Below are positions 58,801 to 64,000 of a stretch of DNA of 64,000 nucleotides, one piece after another. The notes below the pieces were generated by a model. It was given only the letters and a program-made list of their open reading frames with translations, was not told the DNA's origin and searched no databases. Numbering within the stretch: the first letter of the stretch is position 1; each line of letters starts with the position of its first letter. Position numbers and translations under genes: made by a program. This stretch comes from Brachionus rotundiformis (Eukaryota; Rotifera; Eurotatoria; Ploima; Brachionidae): the NCBI GenBank assembly GCA_016802295.1, contig JAESIW010000138.1:1311904-1375903 (forward strand). The letters are read 5' to 3'.

Positions 58801-61800
58801 ATCATCGCTGCTCAACACGCTACACAGGGCTTTGTTGTATCAGCTGTCAAGGCCGTGCTTCAAACTAGCCGAACAAATAAACACACTCGACGTGTTGCAC
58901 AAAATTCAGAATAACAAGCACTTGGTGTTTAACAGTTGTGTCCAGGCGGATTTTTACTCGTGTCTGGCCTATTGTTTGCTGTTGATTACCAACGATGGCG
59001 AGGAGAGTGAAGCGCGACCGCTGGTAAACAGTGCCGCTCAGCGCGTCTGGCTCGAGTTGTATTTGAACAAAAAAAGTCAATTGGAAGAAAGTTTGAAGAC
59101 AAATTTGTCGTCTAGGGCCATGTGCAATTTGGACGAGATTCGTTTTGTGCTCGAAGAGCCGTGCTCCAAGGTCTGGTCGAGCTATTGGGAGCGCAAATCG
59201 TCGGACAAACTGCACACACAAATACAGGCCAAGTTGTCGCGTGTCACCGGCGGCATATCCACGCTGACACGTGTCGTCTCGCTCAAGAAGCCCAAAAAAG
59301 AGACCAGTAGACTCGGGTGTCGCGAGCTCGACGATACAATTGTGCTTGTCGAGCACAATTTGAGAATGGTCAAGGAGTTTGTGACGGCCGATTGTGGCAA
59401 ATGGACGCGGCTGAACGAACAAAAGGACGCCTATTTGCTAGACGAATGGACTAGGCTCGAGAGGGATTTGTTGCGCGAGAGGGCTTTGTGGGCTGTGCGC
59501 GCCGATCAGACAAGCGATCATTTGGACAAATGGAAGTTGGACTTTACCGAAGGGCCGAATCGAATGCGCAAAAAAATGCTCAATAACACGCATGATTTTT
59601 ATCACATGTACAAAATGGACGCGTCCAATCGTAGCCACAATCGAAAGTATAAAATAGCCCAGTCGGCACATGCTGCCCAATATTTTGCCACCTTTAGGGT
59701 CAAGACACTGCTCAATTATAAACAATCGATTAGTGACTATTTGAGTGCCAAACGTTCAATGATTGAATCGGCTCAATCGAATGCCATGTCACAGTCGATT
59801 GAACAATCGTCGATGGACGAGTCGTCGTCTGTGGCGGCCAATAATACCAATGCACCTTTTAGCTTAGGCCAGCTAGTCAACCACGAGACTACACAATCTA
59901 CGACTACGGCTACGACTACGACTACGGCTACGGCTACGGCTACGACTACGACTACGACTACGACTACGGCTACAAATGCATCATCTACATCGACGAGCAG
60001 TCATCACAGCATAGCTCGTTTGTTGGAAGATGGCGAAAAGATAAATCACATTTATAGATGTGCACGAGTGACCGGCCTTGACACCACAGAAGGACTGTTC
60101 CTATTCGGCAAAGAGCATTTCTACGTGCTGGACGGCTACACGCTCGTATCGAGCAAGGACATAGTCGACATAGACTCGCTTAAGGACACCTCATACGAAC
60201 CGCTCATACCAAACTACTCGTCGTCGTCATCGGCGGGGTCGAGTGTGGCCGAAAAAGCATGCTCGAAATTCGCCTACGAAGACATCAAAGAGGTGCACAA
60301 TAGACGCTACCTGCTACAAGAAATAGCCATGGAAATATTCTCCAACGACGGCCGCAACTACTTGCTCGTATTTCCGCGCAAATGTAGACAAAAAATCTAC
60401 GAACGATTGATCGCGTTGACGCCCGACTTGAACGCCGCCGGCTCACAATCCATAGCCGGCCAGGCTCGCACCGTCCAAATCGAACAAAACAACGGCATAT
60501 TCAATGCACTAATTGGCGAAAAATCGGTCGTACAACGGTGGCAACGAGGCGAAATAACCAACTTTCAGTACTTGATGTTTTTGAACACACTGGCCGGCCG
60601 TAGCTACAACGACCTAATGCAGTATCCGGTATTTCCGTGGATATTGAGCGATTACGATTCAAGCGAGCTCGATTTGAACTCGCCGCTCACATTCAGGGAC
60701 TTGTCCAAGCCGATGGGCGCACAGAGCGGCGATCGGTTGGCCCAGTTCGAAAAGCGCTTTCTCGAATGGGAAGACCCGAGCGGCGAAACGCCGCCATACC
60801 ACTACGGCACCCACTACTCATCGGCCATGATCGTCGCCTCCTATTTGCTACGCATCGAGCCGTTCACTCAAACCTTCCTCAAGCTACAAGGCGGACATTT
60901 CGACCTGGCCGACCGAATGTTTCACAGTGTCAAGGACGCGTGGCTGTCCGCCTCCAAAAACAACATGGCCGACGTCAAAGAACTAATACCCGAGTTTTTC
61001 TACTTGCCCGAGTTTTTGCTCAACTCGAACCGCTTCGACTTGGGCAAGAAACAAAACGGCGTCGAGCTCAACGACGTGCTCCTGCCGCCGTGGGCCAAGA
61101 ACGACGCGCGCGAGTTTGTGCGCGTGCATCGCATGGCCCTCGAGTCCGACTACGTGTCCGCTCATCTAAACGAATGGATCGACTTGATATTCGGCTACAA
61201 ACAACACGGCCAGCCAGCCATCGATTCATTTAACGTATTTCATCACTTGTTCTACGAAGGAGCGGTCAACATCGATCAAATAGACGATCCGCTCAAACGA
61301 AACGCCATCATCGGCTTCATAAACAACTTTGGCCAAATACCCAAACAGCTGTTCAAACGGCCGCATCCGGTCAAAAAGCTAAACACCCAATTGCTGTACT
61401 ACTCGAGCGCGCTCAGTCTCGCCTCCATTACGGCCAATGCCAGTCAAAGCTCGACAGAGCTCGCGCCCCAAACAGACTCCCCGTCTGGCCTGCCCCCTCA
61501 GCCCGTATTCATCCACTACTTGAAGAGCTTGAAGCCCGGCCTGCAGCCGGTCAAAGAGCTCAGGTCACAAATAGGACAGATTGTGTGCACTGAGAAAAGT
61601 TTGTTGGTCGTTGAGCAAAACAAATACCTGATTGGGCCTACGTATCAGCGGTACATAGCCTGGGGCTACGCTGATCAAAGTGTGCGCATCGGCTACACTG
61701 ACTACGAAAAGTCCTACACTACATTCGAGAATTTGCAACACGGCGCCCTATTTTGCTGTTGTTCCACAAATGCCAAGACAATAGTGACCGCTGGTCAGTC

Positions 61801-62321
61801 GACTGTGGTAAATGTGTGGCAAACGAACAAGCACAAGCCAAAAAAGTTGACTCTCAAGACCAGACTTTACGGTCACATGGACACAATAACGTGCATGGCC
61901 GTCTCGAATAGCTATCACATGCTGGTCACTGGCTCTCGGGATCAGTCGTGCATACTTTGGGACATAAATCGATGGATTTATGTGCGTCAATTGACCGGAC
62001 ATTTTGGTGCCGTGTCGGCCATTTGTATAAACGAATTGACCGGCGACATTGCCACCGCGTCGGCTAGTTACTTGTATCTATGGAACATAAATGGTCAATT
62101 GCTAGCATCGGTAAACACCATTGCATCCAGTCGCAACCATGTCATTTTGTGTGTGCAAATGTCGCATGTGAACGAATGGGACGCCAATAATGTGATCCTA
62201 ACGGGCGGAACCGATGGCGTGGTTCGCATGTGGAGCCTTGGCTATGTACAACAAAGCGAAAAAGACTCGCTCAAGGCCCAGTCTACACTGGACTGTTCGG
62301 ACACTCCTTTAGTCGAAGATG
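49866..62321 (+). CDS. WDFY3: WD repeat and FYVE domain-containing protein 3 (Alfy), 3'-incomplete
   Basis: Giant BEACH-family scaffold for selective autophagy of protein aggregates. Five exons are visible: 49866-51053, 51112-51270, 52703-52800, 52856-53809 and 55417-62321, about 3,100 residues with matching phases. Start MSFIGKTLGKIVGQ. Armadillo-like N-terminal half: NILPLFIKAF, NIYSKDECNYFILESQ, LEFIIYSLKFVPCKEL, TLRESHRTRTAFRKSGGFVY. A concanavalin A-like domain follows (about 56130-56700). The PH-BEACH domain begins near 60030 (YRCARVTGLDTTEGLFLFGK). BEACH is at about 60510-61380 (SYNDLMQYPVFPWIL, PYHYGTHYSSAMIVASYLLR, YLPEFLLNSNRFDLG). WD40 repeats run from about 61700 to 62260. The last exon seen ends in phase 1 at donor GTAACT (62322), so the remaining C-terminus, including the expected FYVE zinc finger, lies beyond the window. 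Exon 5 is 6.9 kb and much GC-richer than the introns. Confidence 0.93.
51271..52702. other. WDFY3 intron 2
   Basis: 1.43 kb intron. It ends just before the small exon 3 (52703-52800), which is easy to miss. The only content I can support is the candidate antisense gene at 51785-52163; the rest is AT-rich. Confidence 0.6.
51785..52163 (-). CDS. Candidate nested gene, 108-aa helical protein
   Basis: On the strand opposite WDFY3, inside intron 2. Exon 1 is 52163-52091 (MYQQQITILKQLSCDHVIG...), followed by a perfect GTAAGT donor and a 52-nt intron. Exon 2 is 52038-51785. It encodes a polar, helix-rich chain (ALIRQLSETQMINLIYFS, EFLQKRVDHQQLLEDLNDYL) with sensible codons. I do not recognise the family. 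The acceptor used (AAAGAG) is weaker than the donor, so the exact exon 2 start is uncertain. Confidence 0.45.
54300..54450 (-). mobile_element. Non-LTR retrotransposon C-terminal fragment (second family)
   Basis: The minus strand reads SFTNRVVK, then after a stop and frameshift NKLPAQICESRSINSFKNKF. This is the typical C-terminus of CR1/Jockey-like reverse-transcriptase ORFs (FTNRVVNxWNxLP...SxNSFKxRLD). It is broken and adjoins the RTE-like fragment directly. A second copy of the same type of end lies at 63165-63290. Confidence 0.7.
54450..55120 (-). mobile_element. Decayed RTE-like non-LTR retrotransposon fragment
   Basis: Minus-strand reverse-transcriptase remains in pieces. First is LQDLDFVDDIVLVSQM (catalytic FADD box as FVDD) with LKINPGKTEVICIN. 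Then comes CVDSFTHLESVISETDGS. After a frameshift LRTKLHLYSSLVKPLLLHGSECW and FYPKVISNEELKNR follow, then RRRLKWLG and RIPRVALFWTPHGK. The order matches the end of RT in RTE-type elements. Several stops and frameshifts make it non-functional. It lies antisense in WDFY3 intron 4. Confidence 0.8.
59899..59973 (+). repeat. ACG/ACT/GCT trinucleotide tract coding Thr/Ala
   Basis: About twelve six-base units of the ACGACT / ACGGCT type inside WDFY3 exon 5. They encode a run of Thr with scattered Ala just upstream of the PH-BEACH domain, in a region that is disordered and variable in length in relatives. Length polymorphism is likely. Confidence 0.85.
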
Positions 62322-63164
62322 GTAACTATTTTGCCATTTTTTTATTCACTCAATCACACAATTATGGACTGAATAAACAAGTCCTTTTTTTACTAATTTT
62401 ATTTTTCCAAGCCAAACTGTAAAAATGGTAAAGGCTGGGGGTCTTTGCCACACATGATCAGACAACTTTTAAAATATCCTTTTTTCATAGTAGGGGTTTT
62501 TAAGAGAACAATTAGTTTTTTGTTTATCAAAAGGTGAACTAAAATAGGATTAGGCGAACTAAGTTGTATCAATAATTATAGTTATGTAATAGACCTTATA
62601 TAAATAGATATGTTTGTCCGGATCTGCTAGGAACCAGTGGTCCGCGGTCATAACACAATTAATAAAAGAAATTGTAGAATAATAATAACTTTATTAATAA
62701 ATGGCCACTTCTAGCCTAAACAGGAAAACAAAATAGATATATAAGCAAAAAAATAATAATAATCTAACTTCTAGTCTAGTTTTTACACCGCGTTCAATGC
62801 TAGTAATATGCTACGCATTTTAGATCATAGTATTGCACTGTGAAACAACAAACTCAAAAGTTGGCTTGAGTCGGTGTTGTAGTTATTGAGAGAACTACAA
62901 CAGTTAAACAAAAAATGTAGTTTTAAATCCCTCTCGCCTTCTAAATAGCCTCCACAGTTTATAAATACTAGTTAATTGGCTCATCGTAGCTTTTTTACTT
63001 TTTTTTTTCATGAAAAAATTCAATCTATTTTTGGTCTTGCCACACCTCGTTTAGCTTGTTGAGGACTGCCTCTTTTTTTGAAGCTGTAGCTGAAGCACTA
63101 TTAAGAGAAAAAAATGCATTTTCCTAGAGAGCTGTAGCAGTCGCTTCTATTTTTGTTTGTCATT

Positions 63165-63290
63165 CAACTATCTTAGATTGTTTGCTTTTACTACATCTCC
63201 CGGAGGTTTATTCCATCCATTCACAATTCTATTTGTAAAAAAGTTATGTCTTGGAGGACAATTTCAAAATCATGCGTTGGAAATTCCAAT
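63165..63290 (-). mobile_element. Non-LTR retrotransposon C-terminal fragment
   Basis: The minus strand reads NCPPRHNFFTNRIVNGWNK followed by PPGDVVKANNLR, the conserved end of CR1/Jockey-like reverse-transcriptase ORFs. The same ending is found at 54300-54450 but diverged in sequence. No full RT domain accompanies it. Confidence 0.7.
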
Positions 63291-63619
63291 AATTCTGTTG
63301 ATTCAAGCATTTTTTAACAACTTCAGCAGTTTAAGTTTAAGTTTGTCAAGTTTAAACGAAAGAGTTTATATAGTAAATAATAATCAATTATACACATTTA
63401 ATTAAGCAGTTGTTTTTCACTGTTGTTAATCTAAATTTTGCAAAATTTAATAAGAGGGCTGGAAAGAAGGCTATGCCATTCGCAGCTGTCCGAAAAATTA
63501 CCCTTTCCTAAATTTTATTTTAAATAAATAAATACAAGCCTTTTAATACTAGTTCGATATATTGTAAAGGATTAGGAACCGCTAATTTTTGTCTAATATA
63601 GCGAATGGATGGCATATTG

Positions 63620-63865
63620 AAGTTTATGATCAAATTAAAATGATCATGCACAAAAATAATTTTTTTTTAAATTTTTTAGAATCTTGTTAATTGAAAAATG
63701 TAATGCACAGAGATAGATTTTCATGTGTAGTGCAAAATTCTGCATTTATTTAATTTTTGCAGAAATTTGCAGGTTTAAAAATTAAGCTTAACATTGAATG
63801 TTTACATTAAAAAAAGTTTTTTAAATAATTTTTGAGCATGATCATTTTAGTTTGATCATAAACTT
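63620..63865. mobile_element. Inverted-repeat (MITE-like) element
   Basis: AAGTTTATGATCAAATTAAA and the following bases at 63620-63660 are matched in reverse complement at about 63825-63865. A core of 28 bp has one mismatch, and the wider arms of about 40 bp have a few. The roughly 165-bp interior is AT-rich and has no coding frame. This is the shape of a foldback or miniature inverted-repeat transposable element. No clear target-site duplication is visible. Confidence 0.55.
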
Positions 63866-64000
63866 GCTCAATGGATGAGAAAATTATCTTCTTTTCTTAG
63901 GTTGTCACTTTATAATTTTTGCTAAAAACTGATTATGAATAAATTTTTTGAAACAAATTACCCAAAAACCTTAACAATTGCAGCAGAATTCTTTGTAGCG

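Larger units (their letters stand above)
62322..64000. other. Start of a WDFY3 intron, transposon-rich
   Basis: From the exon 5 donor to the window edge I find no exon matching the rest of WDFY3. The stretch 62600-63130 is less AT-rich than usual introns and includes GGTCCGCGGTCATAACAC and short inverted words around TTGTAGTT...AACTACAAC (about 62877-62900), suggesting unidentified mobile DNA. A retrotransposon end and an inverted-repeat element follow. Confidence 0.5.

Noticed and set aside
60637..61233. 198-residue plus frame in the BEACH region
   Set aside because: Alternative frame of WDFY3 exon 5; it is Arg/His-rich, typical of a shadow, while the main frame has full BEACH motifs.
63157..63405. 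82-residue plus-strand frame
   Set aside because: Also antisense to a non-LTR C-terminal fragment.
1..64000. CRISPR arrays, prokaryotic operons or prophage
   Set aside because: No regularly spaced repeats; the DNA has spliceosomal introns and animal gene families throughout.

Overview
This is eukaryotic, almost certainly metazoan, DNA. It is strongly AT-rich, with gene-dense stretches separated by AT-rich spacers. The introns are GT-AG and many are only about 50-60 nt. The proteins are typical animal families: WDFY3/Alfy, INTS15, MUL1, SMPD2, CNP, UBALD, NAA60, NAA80, a PIM-type kinase, a ZASP-type PDZ protein and DUS2 with an animal-type C-terminal dsRBD. A small AT-rich invertebrate such as a monogonont rotifer (Brachionus-like) would fit the base composition, the short introns and a bacterial-type (MGT-like) UDP-glycosyltransferase, but that placement is inference. 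All spliced models below were built by hand from reading frame, splice-site phase and remembered family conservation.

Layout. 1-1876: 3' part of a class A GPCR gene (+). 2917-6023: RNMT (cap methyltransferase) followed after 89 bp by DUS2 (11 exons). 6034-6240: a small convergent gene (-). 6932-8655: NAA60 followed after 71 bp by NAA80. 9663-10079: UBALD-like (-). 11619-13070: neutral sphingomyelinase SMPD2 (-, 5 exons). 13071-18792: a 5.7 kb gene desert with short repeated motifs. 18793-20037: PIM-like kinase (+). 21961-22836: Ser-rich protein with a PP1-docking-like C-terminus (-). 24885-26101: INTS15 (-), divergent from MUL1 (26588-27716, +). 28539-31363: two-exon UDP-glycosyltransferase (-), bracketed by a 668-bp direct duplication of the MUL1 3' end. 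35906-41437: unrecognised coiled-coil protein (+, 4 exons). 42125-44766: ZASP-like PDZ protein (-). 46135-46253: intron-containing tRNA-Ser(AGA) (-). 46504-47821: CNP (+). 49866 to beyond the right edge: WDFY3 (Alfy), whose introns hold a candidate nested gene and several decayed non-LTR retrotransposon pieces.

The genes do not form one pathway. Two tight same-strand pairs (RNMT-DUS2, both RNA modification; NAA60-NAA80, both N-terminal acetyltransferases) look like possible operon-type units. The most unusual items are the intron in tRNA-Ser(AGA), the near-identical duplication of the MUL1 RING exon flanking the UGT gene, the possible bacterial origin of that UGT, the candidate nested antisense gene in WDFY3, and an inverted-repeat element near the right edge. 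I found no CRISPR array, prokaryotic system or clearly new biological system.
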